Shown in pieces: positions 46,378 through 58,659 of a stretch of 64,000 nt of DNA. The translations under genes and the position numbers were made by a program. The notes under the pieces were generated by a model, which saw nothing but the letters and a program-made list of their open reading frames with translations, did no database searches and had not been told where the DNA came from. Origin of the DNA: Xanthomonas fragariae (GTDB lineage Bacteria; Pseudomonadota; Gammaproteobacteria; Xanthomonadales; Xanthomonadaceae); contig NZ_LT853882.1 of the NCBI RefSeq assembly GCF_900183975.1, positions 2,039,501-2,103,500 of the forward strand, given 5' to 3'. How positions within the stretch are numbered: position 1 is the stretch's first letter; the number at the start of each line of letters is the position of its first letter.

Positions 46378-47501
46378 CCCCGATTCTTTTCGTCGATCGC
46401 GATGGCACGTTGATCACCGAGCCGGCCGATTACCAGATCGATGCGTATGAAAAGTTGCGTTTCGTCGACAACGTGATTCCGGCAATGCTCAAGTTGCGCG
46501 ATGCCGGCTATCAGTTCGTCATCGTCAGCAATCAGGATGGGCTGGGCAGCGAAAGCTATCCGCACGCGTCTTTCGATGGCCCCAACAATCTGATGCTGCA
46601 GATCTTCGCCAGCCAGGGCATCGAGTTCCGCGAAGTGTTGATCGATTGCAGCTGGCCGGACGATAACGCGCCCACGCGCAAACCGGGCGTCGGTCTGGTG
46701 GTGCCGTATCTGCAAGACCGCACCATCGACTGGACACGCTCGGCGATGGTGGGCGACCGCATCACCGACATCCAATTCGCGCAGAACCTCAATATCCGCG
46801 GCTTCCAGCTGCGCACCGAAGAGTTCGGAGGCGAGTGGGATTGGCACGGTATCGCACACGAGCTGGCCGATGCGCCGCGACGTGCTGTGGTCCAACGCAA
46901 CACCAAGGAGACCAGAATCCGCGTCGAACTGGATCTGGACCGCGTGGCCGAACCGAAGACCGCCACCGGTCTGCCGTTCTTCGACCATATGCTGGAACAG
47001 ATCGGCAAGCACGGTGGATTTGCGCTGGATATCAGAGCTGAAGGCGATCTGCATATCGACGAGCACCACACCATCGAGGACACCGGTCTGGCCCTGGGCC
47101 AGGCATTGCGCGAAGCCTTGGGTGACAAACGCGGCATCGGCCGTTATGGCTTCGATCCGATCGAAAGCCCGTGGCGTGTCGCCGGCGACACCGCGCAGCA
47201 TGGCTTTACGTTGCCGATGGACGAAGCCGTCGCCAGCGCCGCACTGGATTTCAGTGGCCGGCCGTACTTTGTATTTGAAGGCGATTTCAAGCGCGAACGC
47301 GTGGGCGACATGCCTACCGAACTGGTGCCGCATTTCTTCCGCTCGATCTGCGATGCGTCCGGCTTGAACCTGCACCTGAGCGTGCGCGGCGACAACGATC
47401 ACCATAAGGTCGAAGCCTGCTTCAAGGCTTTGGCACGTGCGCTGCGTCAGGCGATTCGCCGCGAAGGCACCGCGTTGCCGTCCACCAAAGGTGCGTTATG
47501 A
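46374..47501 (+). CDS. hisB: Bifunctional histidinol-phosphatase/imidazoleglycerol-phosphate dehydratase
   Basis: 375 residues. N-terminal HAD phosphatase domain (FVDRDGTLI with the nucleophile Asp; [11 protein letters not shown]) up to about residue 165, then the IGPD domain with the metal-binding [10 protein letters not shown] and a later [10 protein letters not shown] motif. The fusion is the standard gamma-proteobacterial form. Overlaps hisC and hisH by four bases each. Confidence 0.97.
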   Translation: MTPILFVDRDGTLITEPADYQIDAYEKLRFVDNVIPAMLKLRDAGYQFVIVSNQDGLGSESYPHASFDGPNNLMLQIFASQGIEFREVLIDCSWPDDNAPTRKPGVGLVVPYLQDRTIDWTRSAMVGDRITDIQFAQNLNIRGFQLRTEEFGGEWDWHGIAHELADAPRRAVVQRNTKETRIRVELDLDRVAEPKTATGLPFFDHMLEQIGKHGGFALDIRAEGDLHIDEHHTIEDTGLALGQALREALGDKRGIGRYGFDPIESPWRVAGDTAQHGFTLPMDEAVASAALDFSGRPYFVFEGDFKRERVGDMPTELVPHFFRSICDASGLNLHLSVRGDNDHHKVEACFKALARALRQAIRREGTALPSTKGAL

Positions 47502-48100
47502 CCGACGTTGCGCTGATCGATGCCGGTGGCGCCAACCTCGGGTCGGTGCGTTATGCATTGGAACGGTTGGGCGTGGAAGCACGTGTGGTGCGCGATGCGG
47601 AAGAATTGCAAGGCGCGCAGCGCGTGATTCTTCCCGGCGTCGGCGCCGCGCCCGAAGCGATGTCGCGCTTGCGCGCGCAGGGCCTGGTGGAACCGCTGCG
47701 ACAGCTGCAAGTACCGCTGATCGGTATCTGTCTGGGCATGCAGCTGTTGTTCGAACATTCCGAAGAAGGCGATGTCGATTGTCTCGGGCTTTTGCCTGGA
47801 ATCGTGCGCCACATGACCCCTGCGCTTGGGATTCGCGTGCCGCACATGGGCTGGAATCAACTGGTGCCGATGCGTGACTCAGCGCTGCTGGCCGGTCTTC
47901 CGGAACGCGCCAGCGCCTATTTCGTGCATGGTTATGCGGCACCGGTAACGGCCGATACCGTGGCCGCCTGCGATCACGGTGGCCTGTTCACCGCGGTGGT
48001 GCAGCACGGCCTGCGCTGCGGCGCGCAGTTCCACCCCGAGCGTTCTGCCGACACCGGCACACGCATCCTGCGCAATTTTCTTGAGATGAGCTTCCCATGA
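47498..48100 (+). CDS. hisH: Imidazole glycerol phosphate synthase, glutaminase subunit
   Basis: 200 residues, class I glutamine amidotransferase supplying ammonia to His[12 protein letters not shown] holds the nucleophilic Cys; QFHPERS holds the catalytic His and Glu. Overlaps hisB and hisA by four bases. Confidence 0.96.
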   Translation: MTDVALIDAGGANLGSVRYALERLGVEARVVRDAEELQGAQRVILPGVGAAPEAMSRLRAQGLVEPLRQLQVPLIGICLGMQLLFEHSEEGDVDCLGLLPGIVRHMTPALGIRVPHMGWNQLVPMRDSALLAGLPERASAYFVHGYAAPVTADTVAACDHGGLFTAVVQHGLRCGAQFHPERSADTGTRILRNFLEMSFP

Positions 48101-48831
48101 GTTTCACCGTATACCCGGCGCTGGATATCCGCAATGGCCGTGTGGTGCGCTTGCTGCAGGGCGATTACGCGCGAGAAACCCGGTACGGCGATGACGTGTT
48201 GCTGCGTGCGCAGGCATTTGCCGATGTCGGCGCGCGGTGGATGCATCTGGTCGATCTGGATGCGGCAAAGGCGGGCGGTTACACATTGGCCACGACGCTC
48301 GGCGAGATTGCACGTGCCACCGGTTTGCAGGTGCAGACCGGCGGCGGTGTGCGCTCGCGCGACGATGTGGCGCGCATCCTCGATGCCGGTGCTGCACGTG
48401 TGGTGATCGGCTCGTTGGCAGTGCGCCAGAGCGACACCGTCATCGGCTGGTTGCAAGAGTTCGGCGCTGATCGGCTGACCATCGCGCTGGACACGCGCCA
48501 GCGCGCCGATGGCGTGTGGCAACTTCCGGTGCACGGCTGGACCGAGCCGGCAGAAGCGACGTTGGATCAACTGGCGGTGCGTTACGCGCAGGCCGGTCTG
48601 CAGCATCTGTTATGCACCGACATCGCGCGCGACGGCATGTTGTCCGGCCCCAACATGGATTTGTACGCGTACTTGCGCGTGCTGGCGCCGCAGCTGCAGA
48701 TACAGGTCTCCGGTGGCGCGCGCAATCTGGCCGATGTTGCTGCCGCCAAGGCGGCAGGCTGCGCCGGCATCGTGCTCGGTAAGGCATTGCTGGAAGGGCA
48801 CCTGGATCTGAAAGAGGCAGTGGCATGCTGA
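48097..48831 (+). CDS. hisA: ProFAR isomerase
   Basis: 244 residues, TIM barrel. [20 protein letters not shown] with the catalytic Asp, [27 protein letters not shown] and [14 protein letters not shown] are the HisA signatures, in line with conversion of ProFAR to PRFAR. Overlaps hisF by seven bases. Confidence 0.96.
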   Translation: MSFTVYPALDIRNGRVVRLLQGDYARETRYGDDVLLRAQAFADVGARWMHLVDLDAAKAGGYTLATTLGEIARATGLQVQTGGGVRSRDDVARILDAGAARVVIGSLAVRQSDTVIGWLQEFGADRLTIALDTRQRADGVWQLPVHGWTEPAEATLDQLAVRYAQAGLQHLLCTDIARDGMLSGPNMDLYAYLRVLAPQLQIQVSGGARNLADVAAAKAAGCAGIVLGKALLEGHLDLKEAVAC

Positions 48832-49601
48832 GCCGCCGGATCATTCCATGCCTGGACGTGCGCGGTGGCCGCGTGGTCAAAGGCGTCAAATTCCGCGACC
48901 ACATCGACATGGGCGATATCGTCGAACTGGCGCTGCGCTACCGCGCGCAGGGAGCCGATGAGCTGGTGTTTTACGACATCGGTGCCAGCCCCGAAGGGCG
49001 CTCGGTCGATTACACCTGGGTCGAGCGGGTTGCGCGGCTGATCGATATTCCTTTCTGCGTCGCTGGCGGTATCGGTGACGTCGAAACCGCACGCGCGGTG
49101 CTGCATGCCGGTGCCGACAAGATATCGATCAACTCGCCGGCACTCGGCCGCCCACAGTTGATTTCCGAGCTGGCCGATACATTCGGTGTGCAATGCGTGG
49201 TGGTCGGTGTCGACTCGGTTCGTGAGCAGGATGGTGAGTGGCGCGTGCGTCGCTATACCGGCGATCCGAGCAAGACCCAGGCACTGCCGATGCGCACGCT
49301 GGATTGGGTGACAGAAGCGCAGCGCCTGGGTGCCGGCGAGATCGTGCTCAACTGTATGGACAACGATGGCGTGCGGCGTGGTTACGACATCACGCAGTTG
49401 CGCCAGGTGCGCGCACTCTGCCGCGTGCCCTTGATCGCCTCCGGCGGTGCCGGCGAGATGCAGCACTTTGCCGAAGTATTCGACCAGGCCGATGTCGATG
49501 GCGCGCTGGCGGCCAGCGTGTTTCATAGTGGTGCGATTCCGATTCCGGAACTCAAGCAATTCCTGCGTACGCAACAGATCGAGGTACGTGATGGGCAGTA
49601 A
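48825..49601 (+). CDS. hisF: Imidazole glycerol phosphate synthase, cyclase subunit
   Basis: 258 residues, TIM barrel partner of HisH forming IGP and [25 protein letters not shown] starts with the catalytic Asp; [14 protein letters not shown] contains the second Asp. Overlaps hisIE by 11 bases. Confidence 0.97.
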   Translation: MLSRRIIPCLDVRGGRVVKGVKFRDHIDMGDIVELALRYRAQGADELVFYDIGASPEGRSVDYTWVERVARLIDIPFCVAGGIGDVETARAVLHAGADKISINSPALGRPQLISELADTFGVQCVVVGVDSVREQDGEWRVRRYTGDPSKTQALPMRTLDWVTEAQRLGAGEIVLNCMDNDGVRRGYDITQLRQVRALCRVPLIASGGAGEMQHFAEVFDQADVDGALAASVFHSGAIPIPELKQFLRTQQIEVRDGQ

Positions 49602-50211
49602 CGATGTGGTCGCGAGCGACGCGCTCGCAGCGTTGGACTGGAGCAAGGGCGAGGGGTTGTTGCCGGTGATCGTGCAGGACGCCGACAACCTGCGCGTGCT
49701 GATGCTTGGCTATATGAATGCCCAAGCATTGGCGGTCACGCAGCAACGCGGCGAGGTCACCTTTTTCAGTCGCAGCAAGCAGCGTTTGTGGACCAAAGGG
49801 GAAAGCTCGGGCAATGTCTTGCGCGTGGTGTCGATCGAGACCGATTGCGATGCCGACACGCTCCTGATACAGGCACGCCCGCATGGCCCGACCTGTCACC
49901 TTGGCCGTACCAGCTGTTTCCCGACCGCACCTGGTCAGTTTCTCGGCACGCTGGATGCCTTGATCGCCGCACGCGAACACGATCGCCCATACGGCAGTTA
50001 TACCACCAAACTATTCGAGCAAGGTATCCGCCGCATCGCGCAGAAAGTGGGTGAGGAGGGCGTGGAAACAGCACTGGCCGGTGTGGCGCAGGGCGATGCC
50101 GAGTTGCTCGGCGAGTCGGCCGATTTGCTGTATCACCTGATCGTGCTGTTGCGCGCGCGTGGCCTGGCCTTGGGCGATGCGGTGGCGTTGTTGGAGTCGC
50201 GGCACAAGTAG
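49591..50211 (+). CDS. hisIE: Bifunctional phosphoribosyl-AMP cyclohydrolase/phosphoribosyl-ATP pyrophosphatase
   Basis: 206 residues. The HisI domain (residues about 20-105) has [22 protein letters not shown] and the zinc-binding [13 protein letters not shown]; the HisE domain (about 115-206) has [13 protein letters not shown] and [13 protein letters not shown], an all-helical MazG-like pyrophosphatase. Last gene of the operon. Confidence 0.96.
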   Translation: MGSNDVVASDALAALDWSKGEGLLPVIVQDADNLRVLMLGYMNAQALAVTQQRGEVTFFSRSKQRLWTKGESSGNVLRVVSIETDCDADTLLIQARPHGPTCHLGRTSCFPTAPGQFLGTLDALIAAREHDRPYGSYTTKLFEQGIRRIAQKVGEEGVETALAGVAQGDAELLGESADLLYHLIVLLRARGLALGDAVALLESRHK

Positions 50212-50392
50212 CATGGTTGGCAAGAGCGGCCTAGGGCGCGACGGGAATGACCGATAACGCCTCATCGCGCCCAAGGCCACTCCTGCAACGATGTGTCGTT
50301 GTTATGTGTCTACGTCTTTCGGTATCCAGGCCTGCGCCGTGCGGCTTGCCAGTACGGTTACAATTTCAGCTGATCTTGGCACGGGAAAACGC

Positions 50393-51979
50393 ATGCAGCT
50401 TCGCTTCGCTCTTCTGGCACTGGGCTTGCTCGCGGGAAGCGCACGCGCACGCGACGCCGTGGTCAATGGAATCGTCTACGAAGAGCGCGACGGGCGTGCC
50501 GGACGCAGCGCCGATGAGCCCGGCATTGCCGATGTGACGGTTTCCAACGGCGAGCAATTGGTGCGCACCGATGCGCAAGGCCGCTACCGCTTGCCGGTGC
50601 GCGACGGGCAGACGGTATTCGTGATCAAGCCGGGCGACCGCAGTTTTGTGCCTGCCGCCGATGGCTTGCCCGGCTTTTGGCGCCACTACGCACCAAGCGG
50701 TTCGCCCAAACGCAATTACAGAGGAATCGCTGCGACCGGTCGCAATACGCATCACTGGGATTTCGCGCTGACCGTGCGTGCCAGCGCCGCGGCTGATGGC
50801 TTCCAGATGCTGGTGTTCGCCGACAGCCAACCCGCCAGCCTCACTGATGTGGGCTACTACCAGCGCGACATTGTGGCGCCGATCATCGGTAAGACCTCGG
50901 CGAAGCTGGGTACCACGCTGGGCGATGTCGTCAGCAACGATCTGAGCCTGTATCCCACGTTGAACAAGGTCACCGCGCAGTTGGGCGTGCCGTGGTTCCA
51001 TGTGCCGGGCAATCACGATCTCAATTTCGATGCGGGCGACGATGCGCATTCGTTAGACAGCTGGCGCGCGATCTATGGCCCCGACACCTATGCGGTGGAA
51101 GAGGCCAACGCCAGCTTCGTGTTCCTAGACGATGTGATCTACAAGCCAGGCGGCAAACCGGCCTATGTCGGTGGCCTGCGCGAGGATCAATTCGTGTTCT
51201 TGCAGGCGTATCTGGCGCAGCTGCCGCGCGATCGGCTGCTGGTATTGGGGATGCATATTCCGCTGTTCGATGCAGCGCCGGGGCAGGAAACCTTCCGGCA
51301 TGCCGATCGCAGCCGCCTGTTTGCATTGCTGAAAGAGTTCCCGCATGCGCTATTGCTCAGTGGGCACAGCCATACGCAGCGGCAGGTGGATCACGGCGCG
51401 GACGAAGGCTGGCAGGGCGCGCGCCCGTTGCACGAATACAACGTGGGCGCGGTCTGTGGCGCGTTCTGGTCGGGCGCCAAGGATGCGGCAGGCATTCCCG
51501 ATGCGACGATGAGCGACGGCACGCCCAATGGCTACGCGGTGTTGCAGGTCGCGCCGAGCGGCGACTATACGTTGGCGTATCACGCCGCGCGCGCGGCAGA
51601 TGATGCGCAACTGTTGCTGTACGCGCCCAAGGTGCTGCGCCAGGGCGCGTATGCTGCTTGGGGCATCTACGCCAATGTGTTCATGGGCCAGGACGGCACT
51701 GTGGTTGAGATGCGTATCGACAATGGCCCCTGGCAGCCGATGACGCGGGTGGAGCGCGCCGACCCGCGTCTGCTTGCCGAGAACGTGCGCGATGATGCGG
51801 CCGAGCAATTGCGCGGCTATGACCGCTCGCCGGAGGCCACGCCGTCCACACATCTGTGGCGTGGCGCTTTGCCGACAACGCTCAGTATCGGCAAGCACAC
51901 TGTCGAAGTGCGCGCTTGGTTGCCCAACGGGCAGTACAACGCACGCACGGTGTATCGCTTGCAGCGTGCCGATCCTTGA
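50393..51979 (+). CDS. Exported calcineurin-like metallophosphoesterase
   Basis: 528 residues with a signal peptide (MQLRFALLALGLLAGSARA). An N-terminal carboxypeptidase-regulatory-like beta domain (about 20-115) comes before the metallophosphatase core with FADSQ, PGNHDLNFD, GMHIPLFD and LSGHSHTQRQ, the metal-binding motifs, and a C-terminal beta domain follows (MetallophosC type, about 380-528). Acts in the periplasm on an unknown phosphoester. ATG 50393 chosen because the signal peptide starts there. Confidence 0.85.
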   Translation: MQLRFALLALGLLAGSARARDAVVNGIVYEERDGRAGRSADEPGIADVTVSNGEQLVRTDAQGRYRLPVRDGQTVFVIKPGDRSFVPAADGLPGFWRHYAPSGSPKRNYRGIAATGRNTHHWDFALTVRASAAADGFQMLVFADSQPASLTDVGYYQRDIVAPIIGKTSAKLGTTLGDVVSNDLSLYPTLNKVTAQLGVPWFHVPGNHDLNFDAGDDAHSLDSWRAIYGPDTYAVEEANASFVFLDDVIYKPGGKPAYVGGLREDQFVFLQAYLAQLPRDRLLVLGMHIPLFDAAPGQETFRHADRSRLFALLKEFPHALLLSGHSHTQRQVDHGADEGWQGARPLHEYNVGAVCGAFWSGAKDAAGIPDATMSDGTPNGYAVLQVAPSGDYTLAYHAARAADDAQLLLYAPKVLRQGAYAAWGIYANVFMGQDGTVVEMRIDNGPWQPMTRVERADPRLLAENVRDDAAEQLRGYDRSPEATPSTHLWRGALPTTLSIGKHTVEVRAWLPNGQYNARTVYRLQRADP

Positions 51980-52212
51980 TGGTGGGCGTGCATGCGCCGC
52001 GTGGGGCATGGGTCCTTCCGGTGAAGCCTGGCGCGCATAGGTACGCTCCTACGGCATCGCCGGGTCGGATCGTCCGCGTCTCGGGTGCGCTGCATAAACC
52101 TTATTATCAGATACACACACGCCTCCACAGGGGAGGCGGTTTGGGATCCAGGCTGGCTGGTGTGATGCTTGCTGGCTACGTGAGTGTAACGATGCCGGGA
52201 CTGAACACCTAG

Positions 52213-52887
52213 ATGAGTTCAGTGGATGAAGTAGCGACGGAACGCAGCGCCAACATTGGTGGGGAAGTGATCGAGCTCACAGACCCGAGCTTTCCCTCGC
52301 TCTCCGCAGCAATGGCGCACTATGCACAAGTGACCGAGCAGAGCCGCGCCGGTCCAGTCGAGCGCTGGAGCTTGGCGATTGGCCTGATCGGTGCGGGCGT
52401 CGGGATCTTGTCTGGCACCCTGCTAGATGGCAAAACTGGTGTTTATTTAGCTGTTTTCGGCCTCGTAACTGAGCTGACGGGCTTTCTAGTGTCGGCAGCG
52501 CTAACCGTCAAGCGCGAATGGCCAGGGTTCTGCCGCCCCTATGTCGAGCACGCAGAACAGATGGAGCAGGAATTCCACCAGTATCAATCGATCGTTGCGG
52601 CGCTTCGGAGGTTTCCGCTGGAACAACGACGTCGACGCGAGGCATTCATGCGTGACCGCCGCACCAACATGCACGACCGCTTGGGGCTGTTCACCGGCGG
52701 CATGGAGAAGCTGGGCTTCATGCCCGTCCTGCTTGCCCTCTATCTGCAGCTGAAAGACTGGCGTTTAGGGGACTGGACGGTGTTGAGCAAGATCACGCTG
52801 ATGCAGGGCGTGCTGGCCTTTACCCTCCTGTTTGCCTTTGCGATGTCATTGCATCTCATTCGCCTACGTATGCGCCTGCAGTCGTAG
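52213..52887 (+). CDS. Membrane protein of unknown function
   Basis: 224 residues, not recognised. Two hydrophobic segments at about 55-95 (LAIGLIGAGVGILSGTLL and VYLAVFGLVTELTGFLV), a charged, coiled-coil-prone middle (105-155, with EHAEQMEQEFHQYQ) and further hydrophobic segments towards the C-terminus (170-215). The charged middle domain suggests a cytoplasmic helical hairpin between membrane pairs. Preceded by a 230-base gap without genes and followed by an IS remnant. Possibly accessory. Confidence 0.6.
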   Translation: MSSVDEVATERSANIGGEVIELTDPSFPSLSAAMAHYAQVTEQSRAGPVERWSLAIGLIGAGVGILSGTLLDGKTGVYLAVFGLVTELTGFLVSAALTVKREWPGFCRPYVEHAEQMEQEFHQYQSIVAALRRFPLEQRRRREAFMRDRRTNMHDRLGLFTGGMEKLGFMPVLLALYLQLKDWRLGDWTVLSKITLMQGVLAFTLLFAFAMSLHLIRLRMRLQS

Positions 52888-52989
52888 GAGCAATTAATTG
52901 CTGAGGCGAATCGGCAAGATAGCGCTTCCAGCAAGTAAGTGGCAGCCAACTAGAGAAAGTCAAGCTCCTGGTCAACAAGCTAATAGCGT

Positions 52990-53757
52990 CAGGCTGCCGA
53001 GCACATGTCTGCAGAGGAGTTGTTTCGTTCGCGGCTGGAGAACCAGATCGATCTGCGTCATCCGCTGGCGCGGCTGAGCCAACGGATGCCGTGGACGGCG
53101 TTGGAGCAAGCACTTTCATCGCGCTTGCCGGCCACCCAGGCCGGTGGCGGTCGGCCGGCATTGCTGGTGCGGCTGATTGCCGGTTTGCTCTACCTCAAAC
53201 ACGCCTACGACCTGTCCGAGGCAAGGCGCGTCAAGCGTACCAATTCGGCGTCAAGGTCGGCATTGCAGTCACCGCCTGCAAGGGATTGGTCGTGGGTGCG
53301 CGCAGCTTCCCGGGCAACCCGTACGACGGCGATACCTTGGCCGAGCAGCTGGAGCAGACACGCGGGTTGCTGCAGGATGTGAGCGTAGAACCGACGGTGG
53401 CGATCGTGGACCTGGGCGATCGCGGGCGCGAAGTCGATGGCGTGCAGGTCCTGCATCGCGGCAAGGCCAAGACGCTGACGCGACGGCAATGGCGCTGGAT
53501 CAAGCGACGGCAGGCGGTGGAGCCGGTGATCGGACATCTGAAAGACGACTGCCGGTTGCGTCGCTGCAGGCTGAAAGGTGCCCAAGGCGATGCGCTGCAC
53601 GTGCTCGGCTGCGCGGCCGGCTACAACCTGCGCTGGCTGCTGCGCTGGATCGCGTTTTTGCGTGCCTGGATGCGGGCGATGGGATGGTCATCCTTGAGCG
53701 CCGTGCCGCTGTCACCGACGGCACTTGGCGCTTGAAGGGGATTTTTCAGGGACGACG
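52990..53757 (+). mobile_element. IS5-family element C, copy 7 (remnant)
   Basis: The left terminus is gone: similarity starts at about 52990, in transposase codon 25-30. About 610 bp are deleted between DLS (codon 100) and KARQAYEFG (codon 305), joined at 53218-53221. The right end survives but its last bases are changed (GACGAC then GAAT). No functional transposase. Confidence 0.85.
53005..53735 (+). pseudogene. IS5-family transposase (element C7), deleted and out of frame
   Basis: The N-terminal part runs LFRSRLENQIDLRHPLARLS to AYDLSE, then the frame changes at the deletion joint; the C-terminal part reads ARQAYQFGVKVGIAV to the normal end in a different frame. D174 is deleted; Asp stands at position 370. 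Confidence 0.85.
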
Positions 53758-53782
53758 AATTAGTCTCAGCCAGTCTATGCTG

Positions 53783-54859
53783 TCAGGGTCTGAAGGACCG
53801 GGGCAAAGAGGAGGACCTGTATGCCGAATTCGCTGGCGTTGGCACTCTTGCGCGTGTCGAATCGTCCGCTGGCCCGTCACCCGCGTTGGCTTTCAGCTCA
53901 ACTTCTGAATCCGCATCAGGATCCAAGTCCAGCGCCGGATACGGATAGGTAACCGCAGGACCCATATGTAGCCCGGCGCGCCAGCGTGCCAACACCGGCG
54001 CAATGCGCTTGCCGAGCGATTGCTGCGGCAACGACGGCAGTTCGCCGTCGTGTTTTTCGCGCGCGGTGATCGCTGCCTTGGCGATGTCGAACGCAGCCAA
54101 CGGGTCATCGCTCTCATTCATCGCATCGACCAACCACGCCTTGCCAAAGTAGGTTGCGTTGAAGGTATTGCCGCAGCCGAACGACGGCCGATCGGCGCGT
54201 GCGGCGGTGAGGATAAGCGTATCCGGCGAGCGCAGCGCGGGGATGAAGCCACCCGAATAGCAGGCAGACAACACGATGATGCGATTGCCGATGCCGGCAT
54301 CTTGCAGCGCCTTGCGCAGATCTTGCGGGCTGATGAAATCTTCTTCGTTCTGATCCACCTGCACGTACAACGTGTGGTCTTCAGTGCCGTGCGTAGTGAC
54401 GAACAGCAGCAATGCGTCTTCTTTGCGGTCCATGCGCTTGCCGATCGCGGCGAGCGTGTCGTAGAGATTGTCGTAAGTCGCCAGCGGCGCGTACGGCTGC
54501 TCGCCGAGATTGTCCGGGTTGTTGACCAGCGTGATCACGCGGCCACGTGCATCGAAGCGTTGTTCGAATAGCTGCTTGAGGTAGAGCGTCTCGTTACGGA
54601 ATACATCGTCGCTGGCATCACCGGCAAAGCCGACCACGTACAGATCGGTGACGCCAGGCCGTTGCGGCTGCAGCGCTTTGATTGCCTGCGCGAGCGCGAC
54701 CTGATCGACCTGATCGACTTCATCCTGGCTCGCAGCCGCTTTGGTCGGCAGCGCGGCGCCGGCATCCGGATGACAGCCGGCTATCAGCGCAGCGATGACG
54801 ATCAGCAACAAGAGGCGCCGCAGCAAAGCGTTCGATCCGAATCTGGAATGAAGCGACAT
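53783..54859 (-). CDS. C13 (legumain/caspase-like) family lipoprotein peptidase
   Basis: 358 residues starting MSLHSRFGSN, with a lipoprotein signal ending LIAGC (Cys 29). The caspase-like dyad is visible: H157 in VTTHGTEDHT and C200 in VLSACYSGGF. A DLYVVGFAGDASDDVF motif supports the peptidase C13 assignment. Bacterial members are poorly studied. The last about 30 residues (ending SSSLPRSFRP) are low-complexity and lie next to an IS remnant, so the tail may be altered. ATG 54859 chosen because the signal peptide starts there. Confidence 0.82.
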   Translation of the reverse strand: MSLHSRFGSNALLRRLLLLIVIAALIAGCHPDAGAALPTKAAASQDEVDQVDQVALAQAIKALQPQRPGVTDLYVVGFAGDASDDVFRNETLYLKQLFEQRFDARGRVITLVNNPDNLGEQPYAPLATYDNLYDTLAAIGKRMDRKEDALLLFVTTHGTEDHTLYVQVDQNEEDFISPQDLRKALQDAGIGNRIIVLSACYSGGFIPALRSPDTLILTAARADRPSFGCGNTFNATYFGKAWLVDAMNESDDPLAAFDIAKAAITAREKHDGELPSLPQQSLGKRIAPVLARWRAGLHMGPAVTYPYPALDLDPDADSEVELKANAGDGPADDSTRARVPTPANSAYRSSSLPRSFRP

Positions 54860-55125
54860 GAAGAACGCCGAAGGCTGAAAAATGCAGGGGGAGCGCAGCA
54901 GCTCGATCATTGCAACCAGCCCGAGTTGCATTGTGTCTTCCGTAGACACCACTGACCGAATGAGCCGCATGCCGTGTCGCTGCGTTGGTCTGCCATCACG
55001 GCACGTGTTGGCGCCTAATAGATGGAACGCATCCTCCATCGTGGCGTATGCCCACACGCGGCCGGGCTTGCAGAGAGCAACAACATGGAGCAGGCGCCGC
55101 CGTCATATCGGCGCTGCTCTCTTGC
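54860..55125. other. Intergenic, nothing recognised
   Basis: 266 bases between the C13 gene start and the mtnC stop. No clear gene, repeat or terminator. Confidence 0.4.
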
Positions 55126-56393
<1,268 letters not shown>

Positions 56394-56427
56394 GACGGTC
56401 TGGCTCACGAATGGGGTCGGGCGGTAC

Positions 56428-57081
56428 TCAGCGCGTGCTGCGCAGTTTCAACAGCTCGAGTTCGCAATGGAGCAGGAATTCGAAGGCCTCCAGGTGACGG
56501 CGTGCCTCGGCCATGTTGCGGCCCCAGGCATACAGACCATGTCCTTCGATGAGATACCCCCACATGCTCTGTTTGTCCAGCAAGGCATCGACCTGCGCGG
56601 CTAGCACCTGCATGTCCTGGGTGTTGGCGAATACCGGCACGTCTACTGCAGTTTCATGGGTGGTGTTGCCTTCGAAGGCTTTCAACAGCTCATAGCCTTC
56701 CAGCCGGATCACGCCGCTGCCGGCATACAGGCGCGAAGCGATGGTCTGCACTGGCGAGTGCGTGTGCAGCACGCAGCCGATCTCCGGGAACCGACGATAC
56801 AACTGGGTATGCAGCAGCGTTTCTGCGGACGGCCGCAACAGGCGGCCGACGGCCAGGCCATCGAAGTCCACCACCATGATGTCTTCTTCGACCAGACGAC
56901 CCTTGTCGCGGCCGGACACGGTGATCGCGGCGTGCTGTTCGTCCAGACGATGGGAAAAATTGCTACTGGTGGCAGGCGTCCAGCCGGCCTGGGCAAGCTC
57001 GCGGATGTTGCTGATCAGCAACTGCGCTAAGTCGTGCAGACGCGTGGTGCTATAGGGCAGGGGAGCAGTGGTCGCGTTCAT
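56428..57081 (-). CDS. mtnB: Methylthioribulose-1-phosphate dehydratase
   Basis: 217 residues, class II aldolase/adducin fold. [23 protein letters not shown] and the zinc-binding [10 protein letters not shown] with a later His in [10 protein letters not shown] are typical MtnB features. First gene of the minus-strand salvage operon. The earlier steps (mtnA and MTA phosphorylase) are not in the window. Confidence 0.95.
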   Translation of the reverse strand: MNATTAPLPYSTTRLHDLAQLLISNIRELAQAGWTPATSSNFSHRLDEQHAAITVSGRDKGRLVEEDIMVVDFDGLAVGRLLRPSAETLLHTQLYRRFPEIGCVLHTHSPVQTIASRLYAGSGVIRLEGYELLKAFEGNTTHETAVDVPVFANTQDMQVLAAQVDALLDKQSMWGYLIEGHGLYAWGRNMAEARRHLEAFEFLLHCELELLKLRSTR

Positions 57082-57155
57082 GGGCCTATTCTACTGCCCC
57101 ACTCGATGACGGCCAGGTGCGGCGCAGCAGGTTGTGTTCTCTGCCATGCGCGTGC

Positions 57156-58586
57156 TCAGCAACCGTCGCGCAGGCGGCTGTGCCGATAGCCATAGCCGAA
57201 ATAGATCACCAGCCCGACCAGCGTCCACAAGCCCATCAGCATCCAGTTGTGCAGGGTCATCGCCGACAGCAATGCCAGGCAGCTCAACACGCCGGCGCTG
57301 CAGATCAGCCAGGCCACCGGCATGCGGAACGGACGCGGCAGTTCCGGGTGGGTGCGGCGCAAGATCAGCACGCCAGCGCACACTGCCGCGAAGGCGATCA
57401 GCGTGCCCATCGAGGTCAGCTCGCCCAGCACATCCAACGGGAACACCGCCGCCAGTAAAGCGATGCCGATGCCGGTGATGACGGTATTGACGTGCGGGGT
57501 GCGGTACTTGGGATGGATGCGAGTGAAGATCGACGGCAGCAAGCCATCGCGCGCGATGATCATGAAGATGCGCGGCTGCCCGATGATCATCACCAGCACC
57601 ACCGACGACAACCCGATCAATGCACCCACTTCCACGATCACGCGCAACCAGGCCAGTTGCGGATGCGCCGCCACGGCGGTCACCACCGGCTCGTCGGTGC
57701 CGAGCAAGGTGTAGGGCACAAGGCCGGTCATCACTGCGGCCATCGCGATGTAGAGCACGGTGCAGATGACCAGCGACAGAGCCATGCCGATCGGCAGATC
57801 GCGCTGCGGGCGATGCGATTCCTGCGCCGCCACCGACACCGCCTCGAAACCGATGTAGGCGAAGAACACCATCGCCGCGCCGCGCAGCACGCCTTCCATA
57901 CCGTACTTGCCCGGGCCTTCGTTGGCTGGGATGAAGGGGTGCCAGTTGGCGGTGTCCACATACTTCCAGCCCACCGCGATCACCAGCAAAATCAGTCCGG
58001 TCTTGAGGATCACCATGGCCATGTTCATCGCCGACGACTTGCGGATGCCCACATAACACAGCCAGGTCAGTAGCGATACGATGCCGGCAGCGGGCAGGTT
58101 GGCGATCGCGCCGGTGCGCTGCAGCTTGCCGTCCAACGGAGCGCTGACCAATGCGGCCGGCAAGTGGATGCCGAGGTGTTCGAGCAGGCTGAGGAAATAG
58201 CCGGTCCAGCTGACCGCCACTGCGGACGCCGAGACGCCGTATTCGAGCACCAGCATCCAGCCGATGAACCACGCCGCCAGTTCGCCGAAGGTGGCATAGG
58301 TATAGGTGTAGGCGCTGCCGGATACCGGCACCATCGCGGCGAATTCGGCGTAGGCCATCGCGCAGAACGCGCAGCACACCGCGGCGAGCACGAACGAGAG
58401 CATGATCGCCGGGCCGGCATGATCGGCCGCGGCCTGGCCGGTGATGACGAAGATGCCGCCGCCGATCACCGCGCCGATGCCAAGGGCGGTCAGTCCCCAC
58501 GGCCCGAGCGCGCGTTGCAGGCCCAGCCCGTCGGCCGCCTCATGACTGGCGTGCGGGTGCTTGGTGGTCCACAGTTGTTTGAACAT
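57156..58586 (-). CDS. APC-family amino acid permease (1)
   Basis: 476 residues with about 12 transmembrane segments. GPWGLTALGIGAVIGGGIFV and VPVSGSAYTYTYATFGELAA in helices 1 and 3, and FFAYIGFEAVSVAAQE in helix 6, are signatures of the APC cationic-amino-acid transporter (CAT/YhdG-like) group. It lies 74 bases upstream of mtnB on the same strand and just downstream of a close paralogue, probably a tandem duplication. The substrate is not deducible. Confidence 0.88.
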   Translation of the reverse strand: MFKQLWTTKHPHASHEAADGLGLQRALGPWGLTALGIGAVIGGGIFVITGQAAADHAGPAIMLSFVLAAVCCAFCAMAYAEFAAMVPVSGSAYTYTYATFGELAAWFIGWMLVLEYGVSASAVAVSWTGYFLSLLEHLGIHLPAALVSAPLDGKLQRTGAIANLPAAGIVSLLTWLCYVGIRKSSAMNMAMVILKTGLILLVIAVGWKYVDTANWHPFIPANEGPGKYGMEGVLRGAAMVFFAYIGFEAVSVAAQESHRPQRDLPIGMALSLVICTVLYIAMAAVMTGLVPYTLLGTDEPVVTAVAAHPQLAWLRVIVEVGALIGLSSVVLVMIIGQPRIFMIIARDGLLPSIFTRIHPKYRTPHVNTVITGIGIALLAAVFPLDVLGELTSMGTLIAFAAVCAGVLILRRTHPELPRPFRMPVAWLICSAGVLSCLALLSAMTLHNWMLMGLWTLVGLVIYFGYGYRHSRLRDGC

Positions 58587-58659
58587 GGAGCGGTTCCGGC
58601 CTTGCGCTGCGTGCGATCACTGAACGAGAAGACCGGCGCGAACGCCGGTCTTGGAAGAC

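Noticed and set aside
50212..50392. Search for a small gene or RNA between hisIE and the phosphoesterase gene
   Set aside because: No start with ribosome-binding site, hairpin or conserved motif was convincing.
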